64,000 nucleotides of DNA from Cryptomeria japonica. Its lineage: Eukaryota; Streptophyta; Pinopsida; Cupressales; Cupressaceae. The notes beneath the pieces are model-generated. The model was not told where the DNA came from, made no database searches, and saw only the letters and a program-made list of their open reading frames with translations. The stretch lies in the NCBI RefSeq assembly GCF_030272615.1, contig NC_081412.1, positions 24,243,860 through 24,307,859 on the forward strand, read 5' to 3'. Shown piece after piece: positions 33,331 to 44,540 of this stretch. Position 1 is the stretch's first letter. Each line of letters starts with the position of its first letter. Made by a program: the position numbers and the translations under genes.

Positions 33331-33720
33331 TAGCTCCTTTGCATTGTTTCCCATAAACAAGTTATGGGTTGGTGCTCCTTGTGTTGGTTCCCTAAATTAG
33401 GGTTTGTTGCTCCTTTGGTTGGTGCTCCATGGGTTGGTGCCCTAAACATTGTAACAGAGTTTCATTATGAGGCTGGATTGGAATAGTAGACTCTAGCAAT
33501 ATTGCTCACCAAGGTTTTTCCCATCTTGGGTTTTCCTTGTACATCCAGGTGTTATGAGATGCCTTTTTGTGTGTAATTATTTTGAGTTGGTCTCCTCACC
33601 AACCGATATGTATCTGTTGTGTTAGATCCCATAACTAGTATACACACATAAGTTAGTTAAAGGGAAAAATATTAAGAACCACTGATTCACCCCCCTCTCA
33701 ATGGTGCATTGTGTCTAACA
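33331..33720 (+). repeat. 3' LTR of Ty1-1, last segment
   Basis: Aligns with about 9440-9812 and ends GTGTCTAACA. From 33721 the sequence is Ty3-A coding remnant on the minus strand. Confidence 0.9.
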
Positions 33721-34298
33721 ATTCTAATATTCCTTTCTTTTGTAATCACAATCCTGTGGTACCATCATACCTATGTTTTTTTAGCATCTTGAATCTGTTG
33801 CCATACTGATCCAAAGGTAACCTAGGTATTGTCATGTCATCTTCCTCTCTGTATATCCAGTGATTGACATCTTCATTCAAAGATTCTTCTTGTAAATCTC
33901 CCCACCTAGTGAAGAGCATGAATCTGAGTATCTTACTACTTTTTCCCATTATCTTGTTTCATTATTGTGTTTTGAGGCTTCCCAAAAGACTTAGGAGAAA
34001 GAGATAATTGTTTTCTATTTGAGGTACTTTAAATAGAGTATTCTCCTCAACCAACATCCTTAATCTTCAAAGAAGATGTTGTAGGCACATTCTTCTGTAT
34101 TTATGTGATCTTTAATGAATCCATTTGTGTAGTGAAGGGTGTTTCTTGATTAATGGGTACTTGGTTATCTACACTTTCCTTTAATGGATTACAGTGTTGG
34201 AATAGATTTGGATCACCCTTTATGGTGATTTCAATGCCATTATATGGGAATGTAACACATTGATGAAATGTTGATGGTACAGCTTGCATGGTATGAAT
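33721..34298 (-). pseudogene. Protease-RT linker of Ty3-A (proximal half)
   Basis: Continues protease downstream: FPYNGIEITIKGDPNLFQHC at about 34260-34190, then a Ser/Thr/Pro-rich stretch and the open segment 33949-33746 (WIYREEDDMTIPRLPLDQYG, HRYDGTTGL). It is cut at 33721 by Ty1-1 and continues at 7311. Confidence 0.7.
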
Positions 34299-34760
34299 CT
34301 ATGAGTGGCCCAATAACATGTTGTACCCTAGTTCTCTGTCCAACACTTGGAAAGTAACCTCTATTGTTATAGGTCCTATTTGCACTAGTAGCATGACTAT
34401 ACCTTTTGAAGGACGCTCTTCATCATCATATGATTTGATGTTTATTCTTTTTGAAGGATCAATGTGAAGCTCTGAATATCCCAATGCCTTAACCAACTTT
34501 AATGTACAAATGTTGAGACCAACTCCTCCATCTATAAGTACTCTTTTGATTTTTCTCTTATGTATGTAAGCTTCTAGATGTAGTGGGTCATTATGGAGAA
34601 TTCTATCACTAAGAATATCTTGTTCTGTGAATGCAATATGAGTACCATTAGCCAAATTCCCCACCATGGATTGGAAGGCATTTTCATCTATATCTCTCTC
34701 AACTACCGAATCTTGAAGTGCTTTGTCCAGGATAGCTTTATGAGTTGGTGATATTCGCAA
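34299..34760 (-). pseudogene. Aspartic protease of Ty3-A
   Basis: Homologue of the Ty3-C protease. Active-site region VLIDGGVGLNICTLKLVKALGY, then INIKSYDDEERPSKGI, and FQVLDRELGYNMLLGHS at the end, where Ty3-C has LLGRPW. The catalytic Asp is present. The upstream part (THKAILDKALQDSV) matches the linker to Gag. It is a stretch of 154 codons without a stop, bounded by stops. Confidence 0.85.
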
Positions 34761-34866
34761 TAGTTCAAAGAGTGATATTTCTGTCGGGGTTTTCTTTAGT
34801 TTCTCAACAATATTAGAGGTCCCTATTGTTGGTGGTGGGTTTGATGGTACTCCTTGTAAAGTTACT

Positions 34867-35802
34867 TTAGATCTGTAAGTAACTACTGCACACTCTATCT
34901 CTGGGAGTTATCATGATTGTATCAATGGTATCATCTCTTGTGAGGGAACTGTCTGTAACATATGTTGTGTAATCAAGGTTTATTTCATATCCCTTCCTAT
35001 AGTCATCATGTGCAAGTCTGACATCCATGATATGTGCTATAAGTTCATCTTCAAACCATCCCAAATGAAACGGTTCTTCATGCCCCCAGTCCATAAGACA
35101 AAGATTCTTGTCTTCATCATATTTTGGTGCTTCTAACAGCATGCAAATTTGGTTATCATAGTCGTAAGTCTCTTGATATTTCTCATCATTATCGAGTTCT
35201 TCTTGTGAATCATCATTTACTACTTCCCCTGAGCTAATGGCATGAATAGTATAGTCGTGTGAGACTTTTGTGTAGTTAGTTATGTTGTCTTGTGTTCCCA
35301 ATGTAGATGCCTTACCTTTATCATGTTTGAAAAATGGATCCTTAAAGATGGTATCATTCATGTTTGTTGAAGTTTTGTTGGTATCAATTGTGATGTCACC
35401 TTAATCTATCATGTCTTGGATTAAGTTTTTCAATTTATAGCAACTTGCAGTTTTGTGACCTTTAGTACGATGATATTCACGGAAATCGCTATCAATCCAC
35501 CATGTAGGTTTGAATGGTTCATATACTCTTACTTCTGGCAAAGTGATCATGTTTGTCTGTATCAACTTTTGTAATGTTGATTGAATAGGTTCCCCTAGAG
35601 GTGTGTAATTCCTTTTTGGAGGATTTACCCTTGGGAATTTTGTGTTCATAGTTTGGGCAGCGTTTACATTGATTGATACAATTTTATTCTCTGTATGTGT
35701 ATTAAATGATTGACTTGGTCCTTGTAAAGACAAAATCGGTTGAGTTTTGTTCAATGTACAGGTGTCTACAACACCATCATTGGTCACATTTTTGTTTTTC
35801 AA
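34867..35802 (-). pseudogene. Gag C-terminus of Ty3-A with damaged zinc knuckle
   Basis: The segment 35802-35401 carries PLGEPIQSTLQKLIQTNM and the knuckle region REYHRTKGHKTASCYKL. The first Cys of the motif, present in Ty3-C as CEFH, is replaced by Arg here. The following segment (35361-34867) is acidic (DSQEELDNDEKYQETYDYD) and links Gag to protease. A stop separates the two. Confidence 0.8.
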
Positions 35803-35872
35803 CCAAAATTTGGATTTATCAGTGTTGTTGTTATTGCCATATTTTATGAGACCTTGTTCTACTAGTCCTTTC

Positions 35873-37290
35873 TCACACTTTAAGGCCTTTTTCAGTGATT
35901 TGTTTAAATGTGGTCAAACATTGCATTTGTATCGGGTTCTTGATTTTAGGGATTAAGTTTTTTGTGAAAATGTCAACTTGCTCCGTTTCGGGAATAATAG
36001 TCTTGCATCTCCTATAGAGAGCTCTCCATCTTTGTATGAAGAATGCGAATGTTTTATTCTCATATTGTTTTGTGGAACATAAGTCCATCAAAGTGATTGG
36101 TGTTGCAATTTTATATGAGAAGTTAGCAATGAAATATTCAGCTAATTCACCCCATGATGTGATAGTTGGTGGTAGATGTGAAAACAACTCCAAGGTTGAG
36201 CCTCCCAGACTTTTAGGAAACAATCTCATTAGATAAGTGTCTTCAGTTGAAAACTCTATACATGTCGTAAAAAACTCTTTGATTTGATCTCTAGGATCAC
36301 CTTTCCCTCAATATCTGTTAAATTTTGGTGTTTCAATATGTGGTGGGAAAGGCGACATGTATAATGTGTGATCAAAAGGACAAGGACGTAAGTCTTGCAT
36401 TGTTTAGCTCTTTTTATCGTTACCGGTTTGCATAGTTATCTTTTGTTGTTGTATATTTTGTACTTGTTGGGAAAAAATATATGTTTGAGTCAGGGGTACA
36501 CTTTGGGCATGTATATTTCCCACAAAAGGATTTGTGGTGGTATAACTAGGAGGTTGTTGAAAGTTGCTATAATTATAATTATGTGTGTTATGGGTTCCAC
36601 TAGGTATTGTGAAATAAGCGACATGTGAACCCATGTTTGATTGGGTTGTACTCATTGTATTAGCGGAACCTAGGTTTGTATTCTGATGAGTGTATGTAGA
36701 TCCTATGGAATAGGAAACTGGAGGTTGAGTCGCACTTGTTGTATGAGGAACTTGTGTTTGAATAGGTCCTAAGACACTTGACATTATCGGTATTGTATGA
36801 GAGGCTAGGATAGCCTGTGTTAGTGCACTAACGTTTATTGTTGAAGATGATGCACTTGATTGAGAAGTCGCATTTGAAATGGCATTTGTTTGTATAGATG
36901 ATGTTGGTGCATTCTAAGGAAAACTTGAGGTCATTGTTTGCATTTGTGTCATATGTGGTATTTAACTGCTATTTGGACCTAAAGTATTTCCTAGTGGTAA
37001 GATTGTTGTGATATCAAAATCTTCAAGTAATTTGGCCTCATTTTGTAATAACAATGAAATATATGTGTCCCTATCATTATGTATAAGAGCATCTAAGATC
37101 ATAAGGACATGTGGGTCCTATTGAGCTAACTCAATCTCTTCGTGTGTTAAATTTTGTTGTAGCTCGTGTATTGTGGGCATTTCCTGAGGGTTTGACTATT
37201 GACTACTTGATATGTCCATGTTCCAAGTTGGATTTACTGACAGGTCATTGTTTGGGTCCATCTTACTTTTTGCCTTTTGTGACCTTGTGA
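35873..37290 (-). pseudogene. Gag N-terminal and capsid part of Ty3-A
   Basis: The capsid core is at 36229-35873: RLFPKSLGGSTLELFSHLPP, SWGELAEYFIANFSYKI and FFIQRWRALYRRC, typical of the retrotrans_gag family. The N-terminal part (about 37290-36404) is Thr/Ser/Gln-rich, with an acidic helix (HEEIELAQ) and several stops. The inferred start lies near 37290. The upstream leader runs to about 37640, where Ty3-B begins. Confidence 0.82.
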
Positions 37291-37640
37291 TGGGCATTTA
37301 AGACATTTATATGAGGATGGTTTAGAACCTAATGCAAGACGATAATAATGTAAGACCCTAGACCTAAATATAGAATATGCAACACTAGACCAGACTCTTT
37401 ATTAAGGATTTTGACGTGAGACTTGTTGAGTATTCCAAGATTTTTGCAACGCAATTTTTTCAAGCTCTTCTCTTAGAAGTTTTGCAGCAATTTCTCTATC
37501 AATTCTATGGGAAATTTTACTCTCTATTTATCTCATACTCGACTCCTATATAATGAGGTGTGTTTCTCTTTAATTGTCAGGCCAAGTTACCTAAACCATC
37601 AATTATTTCTCATTGACCTTTGTTTGGCACTAGATTAGGT
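37291..37640 (-). other. Leader region of Ty3-A
   Basis: Sequence upstream of gag with scattered coding-like words but no continuous frame. It ends where plus-strand Ty3-B integrase begins. The rest of the leader, the PBS and most of the 5' LTR are missing. Confidence 0.45.
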
Positions 37641-38232
37641 TGCTTGAAGGGGAGCAAAACATCACCTTGGAGACCCATTAAGATGCATGCTATGACTTTC
37701 TAGGATGATTATGCAAATGATGTAGGTAAGGATTGGCATGTACAACTCAATCCGGCACTCTGGGAATACAGGACTAGCAATTAGACACCTGCAGGGGCTA
37801 CGTCATATTCATTGGTGTATAGATAAGAAGAAATTCTACCTCTTGAGGTAGAAATTCCATCTCTCAGAGTATCTTTGAAAGGCCTCATACCAGATGAGGA
37901 ATATTGGGTAAAAAGATTGCATCAACTAGAGCTTCTGGATGAAAAATGACAACATGTCTATGATCATCTCAAGGCATACCAGCAATGAATGTGTAGAAGC
38001 TACAATCATAGAGTCATCCCTAGGGCTTTAGAAGTAAGTGATATTGTACTCAAAGAAAATCCCAGAAATCGATAGGATTGAGAAAAGAAGGGGAAGTTTG
38101 AACCTAACTAGTTTGGTCCCTATGTCATCATCTCAACCTATGGATCGGGTGCCTATCAGCTAAAAACTTCAAAAGGAGACATGCTTGATGAACCAACCAA
38201 TAGCATCCATCTAAAGAAATTCTACACTTGAG
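37640..38232 (+). pseudogene. Integrase C-terminal part of Ty3-B
   Basis: Reads the end of the core (NPALWEYRT, SYSLVY, ILPLEVEIPSLRVSL) and then the C-terminal module with FGPYVIISTYGSGAYQL and NSIHLKKFYT. Stops occur at several places. This module is a close relative of the Ty3-C copy at 19579-19385. The catalytic residues are not included. Confidence 0.82.
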
Positions 38233-39559
38233 TCATCCGATGCACGGAAAAAGCAAAAATGCAAAAAATGCAAAAAAATCACAAAAATCAAAAATTGCAA
38301 TAAAACAAAGTAGTAAAAACCTGGCAACAAGCATTATTTGCAAGTGACCAGATCCTCTATCTATCATTACTCATATCTTTGATCCATCTCAACCTCAACT
38401 CATGGCCATCCCCCAACACTTACCCATGCAACATTATCCCAAACATACTTAGCATAGTCACTATACTTGATTATCTGAAGATAAGTTCTCCATATCCCAC
38501 CATGGCTTGGTGATCAACGTATATATCTACATCAATAGATATTTGTGGCTAGGCACAACATTCCTCTCACTTTAACCATTTCGGCAGAAAACAGCAAGGA
38601 TCGTAGCATGCTAGGGAAACAATGTCAACAACTGCTCATCAGGTTAGAAAACAAGACAATCGTCCAACTGAAAACTTTAACACACACATGATGGATGATT
38701 TTCTGAATTATAATTTTTTTACATATGACATGAGGTTTTGAGTATTTTTTATCTTTTAAAATTTTAACATAAGATCTCTTGAGCTACTCAAAGATGCATT
38801 CAACTAGAGAAGCAATGAAGGATTTTTCTTTAGTTTTCTGTCTACGAGGCGATCATTCATACGGTGCAAATGTGTCTCAAGACATGATTTGAAACATATC
38901 ATTGAAGAAATTTTCCACTTTGCACATACAAATGGTTAGCTCTTGTCTATTCTATGCAAGAACACTCAAGTCATCTTGGTTCAACTATACCTCGACACTT
39001 GTGTCGTCTTGCAATATCAAACACCCATGTAAGTCATACTCAGGTCATTATGGTTCAATTATACCATGATTCTTGTATTAACTTCTAACAAATCAAAAGA
39101 TCAATGATGACAAACAAAACAGAGCACAAACAAGTGACTAAATAGGAATGACAACAACAGAATTAAGGTGATCATTCAGTTGCATATCATTTTAAAAATC
39201 ATTGTAAATTTTGCATTTAGTTACATATCATTTTAAATCTTGCATTAGTTGCACATCACTATCATACATCTCATTTTCAAGATACATCTCATAAATCACA
39301 ATAATCAATGCATACATCATCACATTCTCATCATAAATCATACATTATCAGAATAAAAAATAGTATTATCTATACATCTCATCACTCATCATCAATAACA
39401 CATCACATGTGGATCCAAGAAAACCAGTGCCATATATATATCAAAAATGGTCGGAATGTACAAAGAATATCATGTTTGTCAAAATACAATAAAATGATCA
39501 AAATACAACAGAGACAAGTCTCTCAGGTATGACTATCTCCTAAGGTTGGCAGTCTCATA
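38233..39559. other. Spacer of Ty3-B, no gene
   Basis: A-rich stretch at 38250-38320, then AT-rich sequence with repeated words such as TTGCATTAGTTGCA and ACATCTCAT (39170-39400). No credible frame on either strand. Confidence 0.55.
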
Positions 39560-40134
39560 GCAGATGTCCCAGCCCCTGGATCTCCACCAAGTTAATCACA
39601 TCAAGAAGGCCCTATAACAGCTCTACTCTATGTCCTTGTATGACTGCGAGAAGATCAACTGGCTGCATAGCTAGGAGCTCTGTGATCTCTAGGGGCCACC
39701 TCCTCATATAAACGCATGTAGTACTCAGCCTCCTTGGTCGTATATCGTATCTCCCTCAGAGTATCCTACATCGGGGCACCACCTGGTGCTCTCTCCAATC
39801 ACTCAGCAAGATCCTCTACTCATCCCTGACGCTCTCTCTGTATCCTGATTTGTCATAATCTGTGTAATCTGGCGTTGTTGTGCTAGCACCTATGCCTGTA
39901 ACTCCTGCACTATGACCTGTAGGGATCTAATCTATGAATCCTATCAATGGGTGGGTACCCTAATCTGAACATGTACCTGTGTCATGGTCCCACCCATACA
40001 TTTCCTAGCCTAAGGCACCGGTGGAGGTAAAACAACATATCTCCTCCTTTGGGTGGGTCGACTGTCATCCTCTATACCACCCACCACCACTAGCATTGTA
40101 TCTACCCTACCCACCCCACCACCGCCAGGAATGA

Positions 40135-40330
40135 GCCCTCCTCCTCTCTCTCCATCTCCCCCTCATCCTCTATCTCCTCCTCTCCCTCCATCTCCCCCTT
40201 GTCCTCTATCTCCTCCTCTCCCTCCATCTCCTCCTCTCCCTTTATCTCCTCCTCTCCCTCCATCTCCCCCTCATCCTCTATCTCCTCCTCTCCCTCCATC
40301 TCCTCCTTTCCCACCTCCTCCATCATCCCC
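40135..40330. repeat. 18/36-bp CT-rich tandem repeat
   Basis: Imperfect copies of CCTCCTCTCCCTCCATCT, alternating with a CCCCTCATCCTCTATCT half. On the PMD strand it encodes a Gly/Glu/Asp-rich tail. The proline-rich frame on the plus strand is a shadow. Confidence 0.85.
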
Positions 40331-41639
40331 AACCCCATCTCCTACCTCCTCTCCCTCCTCATCTCTTTGTCTCACTCCCCCTTGCCTCTCTGGTTGCTCA
40401 TCCTCATCATCATCAAAGGCAGGTAACATCTCTATCGAATCAAATATCTGCGCCACTGCATGTGCCACAAAGTACGTTGCAAACTCCTCGGTCATCCCTA
40501 CATCCACAATACCAACCCCATAGTCCTATATTTGGTCTACCAGTGTCATATACTCCTATATCACTACTACACTATCTACAGTGGGTCCCCACTCTGGCAC
40601 ATCATGTCTCCGGCAAGCATACAAACACGCTCCCTATGGCATCTCCTGTTGTCTCCCATACTGTTGCTGAACACGACTGTGCAAAAATCCCTTAATGATA
40701 AAGGGTGTCTGCCTGATCAGATATCTCAACATATACACATAGGGCATATCTAGCCTATCCTCAGCCCATACCTCACAATCCATGTATGGTCTATAAATGA
40801 CTATATCAATGTCATCCAATACCCTTCGACAATTCTCTAGTTTTCCCATCTTCCGTTGGACAAGTATACCTATATAACCATAAACATACACTCGCCCAAT
40901 TGGCATATCCCTATCTGCAAGTGGCCTCACTACAGAAATGTGCTCCCATGCCCATACCTGTATTAATGTCAACCTCATGGATAAACTATTGTATCCTAGA
41001 TACACCACCTGGTGAAGCTCTCTGTAAAGGTGGGCTAACATACAGGACCCCCTGTGAACCTGTGTGACCATATCCTCCAATACCAATCCCCATCCTATAG
41101 CTAGTCCCTTCAACCTACGGTCGGGACATAGAAATCCACCAATGAAACCTTCTAGTATCGAGGGCAATGGAGCATAATCAAAATCCATGAACTCCTGCCA
41201 AGGGACCTCATATCCACAAATCTGATCATCCTAGAACATGCAACGGAGAGCCTTTGTCCCACCCTCCTTAGTCTGATCATATGGCAATAAGGCCCCCACT
41301 ATAGGAATTCATGGAATGCGATAACAATCCTTTGGTGTGACTGTTATCTCGCTCGTAGCCAAGTGGAAGGTGTTTGTGTCACTGTGCCACCTCTCTGCCA
41401 AAGCTATCAACAAACCCCGGTTAATGATATACCGAGGCATGTCTAGTAAGGATGATAACCCGCATCTCTAAATCACCTCTCTATCAACGTATGATAAGCA
41501 AGGAATCAATGACCACAGTCTCGGAAATCACTCTCACGACTTAAGTACGCCAAGATGTGCCTACAAAACAACACGTGTCCATTATCAATTCTCACATCTA
41601 TCTGATATATCCAATCAAAACAAAATCAACTTGAAATAA

Positions 41640-41960
41640 CGCAAGCATCAAATCAGGACCCATATCAAAAATCAAAGACCCATAACACAAGCATCAAATC
41701 AATACCCATATCGAAAATCAAAGACCCATATTGGAAGCATCAAATCAGGACCCATATCAAAAATCAAAGATCCATAACACAGGCATCAAATCAGGACCCT
41801 TATCAAAAATCAAAGACCCATAACACAAGCATCAAATCAGGACCCATATCGAAAATCAAAGATTCATAACATAAGCATCAAATCAGGACCCATATCAAAA
41901 AATCAAAGATCCATAACGCAAGCAATCAAAGAACCATATAAAAAATCAGGAATCGTATCG
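41640..41960. repeat. About 46-bp tandem repeat inside the PMD intron of Ty3-B
   Basis: Six or seven units of CATCAAATCAGGACCCATAT and AAAAATCAAAGACCCATAA. It lies within the inferred intron 41561-42699. The sequence is unrelated to the intron repeat of Ty3-C. Confidence 0.85.
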
Positions 41961-42239
41961 AAAATCAAGAATTGAAACTCATATTGGACATCAAATTCAT
42001 ATCGTAAGGCAAAAATCACAAATCCACATCAAAAGAAAATCAGAACCCTCATCAAAATAATCAATCAGCTTTGCACTCCATCTCAAAAGAAAATTCAATA
42101 ACATACTTCAAATCATCAGATCAAAATTAGACATCATCATAGCAGGCAAAACTTTGGCTCAAGACCCATCTCAAAAAAAAACTCAGCAGGCACCTATCAA
42201 CCCCTAAGCCATCTACCTCATTTATTCAACCCTCGCGAA

Positions 42240-42620
42240 GCATTCTTCCAAGCCTTTTTCACCCATTTTGGACCCTATGCGCTAAAACAATTTTCCTATG
42301 TGCTAAGATGCTACTTATGCACTATCATTTCCCTCCAAAGCGCTAGAAACTTTACCCTACGCGCTACAGCCCCCGAAACGCTAACTGGTTCTGCCACTGC
42401 ACCACCCTACTAATCGCATGTGCTACTCTACTATACATGCTACTCTATCTACCCCATGTGCCTTCTTGTCTACCCTATGCGCTAAAACAATCCGCATGCT
42501 AATCTAACCTATTGAAGCGCTGCAGAAAACTACTTGGACGCTAACCTACCTAGGTTTACCCTACGTGCTATCTTGTCTATCGTATGCGCTAGGAAAATAC
42601 ATCTACGCGCTAAAACAGCA
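42240..42620. repeat. Degenerate CGCTA repeats in the PMD intron of Ty3-B
   Basis: Words like CGCTA, TGCTA and CTACGCGCTA recur every 12-30 bp (ATGCGCTAAAACA at 42276 and 42477). The unit is irregular, and many CG have become TG or CA. Confidence 0.6.
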
Positions 42621-42774
42621 AATTTTGAACCAAAAAATCAAAAACGTGATCAAAACAAGCAAAATCAATCAAAAAAGTGGAAAGTTTTGGATCACTTACA
42701 AGTGGGCCATACGCGACGGGCCTCCAGTATCAACAAACACGCTCAAATCGGTGCAAAGCATATCGATTTGGCAT

Positions 42775-43185
42775 CTTCGTCAGAGCTCAAGAGTCACAAT
42801 CATAAGGAGACAAATGTACAAATGATAAGAATCAAATCACTTTTTACCCTTTTGTAGGGTAAAAGTCAACAAGGTTAAGAAGTGGGGCATGTATTTTCCT
42901 CACTTTTTTATTTTTTAACCTTATCAACTTCATTTTTGGGAGATGAATCAATTATAATGCATTCAACACAGTCAAAATATTCAAAATGCACTTAATTTAA
43001 AAATGCTCATCAAATCAACAAATTTTCAAAATCTTTGATTCATCTCCCAAGGGAGCATCGTCAATATCATTTATCAAATCTGGGGCATCATATCAACATC
43101 TCCACACACGACATCATATCGATCAAATTTTGATAGCATATCTGACAATTTTTCTTTGAATCAACATGTTCACACACATCACTTC
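42775..43185. other. Interval between PMD exon 1 and the Ty3-B LTR
   Basis: About 410 bp; Ty3-C has about 340 bp in the same place. It should contain any promoter of the antisense gene. I see no clear TATA box on the minus strand and no gene. Confidence 0.5.
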
Positions 43186-43199
43186 AAAGAGGGGCAAAA
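43186..43199 (+). other. Polypurine tract of Ty3-B
   Basis: AAAGAGGGGCAAAA directly before the LTR start TGTAGACG. Confidence 0.87.
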
Positions 43200-44540
43200 T
43201 GTAGACGTATAAATCTGACCACTTTCCTAAATGAATATTTAATATTTATTTTAATCCCATTCCTCTATTTAATTAAATTCTATTTAATCAATTTCTCCCC
43301 ATTTATCTATTTGATTAAATGAATTACTCAATTTATTTAATTAAGTTCACCTGACCTTTAATTAAATAAATCACTCTATTTAATTAATTCCCCTTTCCCC
43401 CTTTTTAATTAAATTTACATTTAATTAAATTAATCCTATTTTCCCCACCCACTTGCAAAATCCTACATCTCCCAATTGTCTCCTAAACCCCTTCTAGATT
43501 CTTCTAATCACTTCTAATTTAGCCTAATCCATCTCCTAAATATTGTCACATCCCTAAGCAAAGAGAAGTCACTTCTCAAAGCCTCCAAAGTCTTTGAAAA
43601 CCATTAAAGGCTTTATGTTCCTCAACAAGTTAACCCTCAAATTCTTCTAAACCATTTAAGGCTCTTACATAACCATTAATGGTTAACTCAACCTTCTTGC
43701 ATGATTAGAGACTTTCTCTCTAACTCAACCCTCATCTAACCCAAGGGTCTCATCAAGCATTCATGGCTTTAGCCTTGGTTATCCCTTTAACCCTTGCACA
43801 AGAGTTTATCCCTTGGGTAAAAGCTTTATCCAATGGATAACCCTAACCTAACCTTAACCCTTACCTCCTAAGGTAACCTTCATGTCTTCTCGAGCATTAA
43901 ATGCTTCTTACATCTCCTCTCAAGCAACCTCTTGTTGACAATTGTCACCATTTCATTGGTGAGAATTGTGAACATGGATTGATTAACTTTCAATCATGGC
44001 TCTTGTTAAGATTACTCAATCTTAACCATCCATTGCCCTATTTTTCCTATAAATAGAGCTCTCATCCTCTCATTTTGAGATATCCAAGTTTCATGCATCT
44101 AATTTATAGTCATTTTGCTAAGTATCTAGCCTCTCTTTTGTTAAAACACATTAAGCATTTAGAAGCATTTTTAATATCATAGGATATCCATGTTAGACTA
44201 GTATATCTTGTTAGGATAGGATTACTAATCTTTATCATAGTATCATATTCATACTAGTTTAAATCATTCTAGTTTCAGTATTATGCATGTTGTAGGAATG
44301 CATTCATACTTTAAGCAAATATCACTCGTTCTTGGAGTTGTCATTCCTAAGTCACTTTGCTCAGTGATCTAAGAGAAAAGACATTGACTTTAGGGATCCT
44401 ATGAGATAGAAAACAATGGAACACCCCTTGGGAAGTTGAGCTATTCAATATGGCTCCTATAACTTGCACCAAGAGTCCCATTGGTGTGTGGACACTTTGA
44501 TAATGACTTTTATGTTTTTGTCACCCACATTTCCTACACA
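43200..44540 (+). repeat. 3' LTR of Ty3-B
   Basis: Starts TGTAGACGTATAAATC and ends CCTACACA, about 1,341 bp. The first 250 bp repeat the ATTTAATTAAAT motifs seen in the other Ty3 LTRs. It ends where the Ty3-A LTR fragment starts. Confidence 0.83.
44048..44055 (+). promoter_or_regulatory. TATA-like box in Ty3-B LTR
   Basis: CCTATAAATAGAGCTC, a very good plant TATA context, within the LTR. Confidence 0.65.

Larger units (their letters stand above)
7317..33720 (+). mobile_element. Ty1-1: copia-type LTR element with gag only
   Basis: Plus-strand element with a 5' LTR at 7317-9812, tRNA-Met-type PBS, gag remnant (9859-11714), about 1.5 kb without recognisable pol, a polypurine tract and a 3' LTR from 13210 to 33720. 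The 3' LTR is broken by Ty1-2 (13971-30587) and a TIR element (32007-33330); the pieces line up with the 5' LTR in order. Flanks are GTACT (7312-7316) and ATTCT (33721-33725), three of five matching, so the TSD is doubtful. Protease, integrase, RT and RNase H are not seen, so it would have depended on a helper element. Confidence 0.9.
39560..42774 (-). pseudogene. Antisense two-exon plant mobile domain (PMD) gene of Ty3-B
   Basis: Lies opposite to the element. Exon 1 (42774-42700, 25 codons) starts MPNRYALHRFERV, matching MALVHRFNRV of Ty3-C. Its donor is CTT|GTAAGT, and the intron (42699-41561) ends TTTTGTAG. Exon 2 starts at 41560 in phase 0 with AHLGVLKS, aligned to EYLPILES of Ty3-C, then LLIALAERWHSDTNTFHL. 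The segment 41188-40634 holds most of the PMD core (LEGFIGGFLCPDRRLKGLA, HLYRELHQVVYLG, VWAWEHI, NCRRVLDDIDIVIYRPYMD). An acidic and Gly-rich repeat tail follows (40507-40100), then a possible coiled coil. Several stops are TGA where Ty3-C has CGA or CGG, as expected from methyl-CpG decay. The 3' end is uncertain. Confidence 0.78.
37640..44540 (+). mobile_element. Ty3-B: 5'-truncated Ty3/gypsy element with antisense PMD gene
   Basis: Plus-strand element that starts abruptly inside the integrase core. Order: integrase end (37640-38232), A-rich stretch, spacer, minus-strand PMD gene (42774 to about 39560), polypurine tract (43186-43199) and 3' LTR (43200-44540). Gag, protease and RT are missing. 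It sits between the Ty3-A leader and the Ty3-A LTR fragment and runs opposite to Ty3-A. The left boundary is approximate. Confidence 0.8.

Noticed and set aside
7312-33725. GTACT/ATTCT as a target-site duplication of Ty1-1
   Set aside because: Only three of five bases agree; not reported as a TSD.
40053-40523. Proline-rich 156-codon frame on the plus strand
   Set aside because: Opposite-strand shadow of the CT-rich repeat in the antisense PMD tail.
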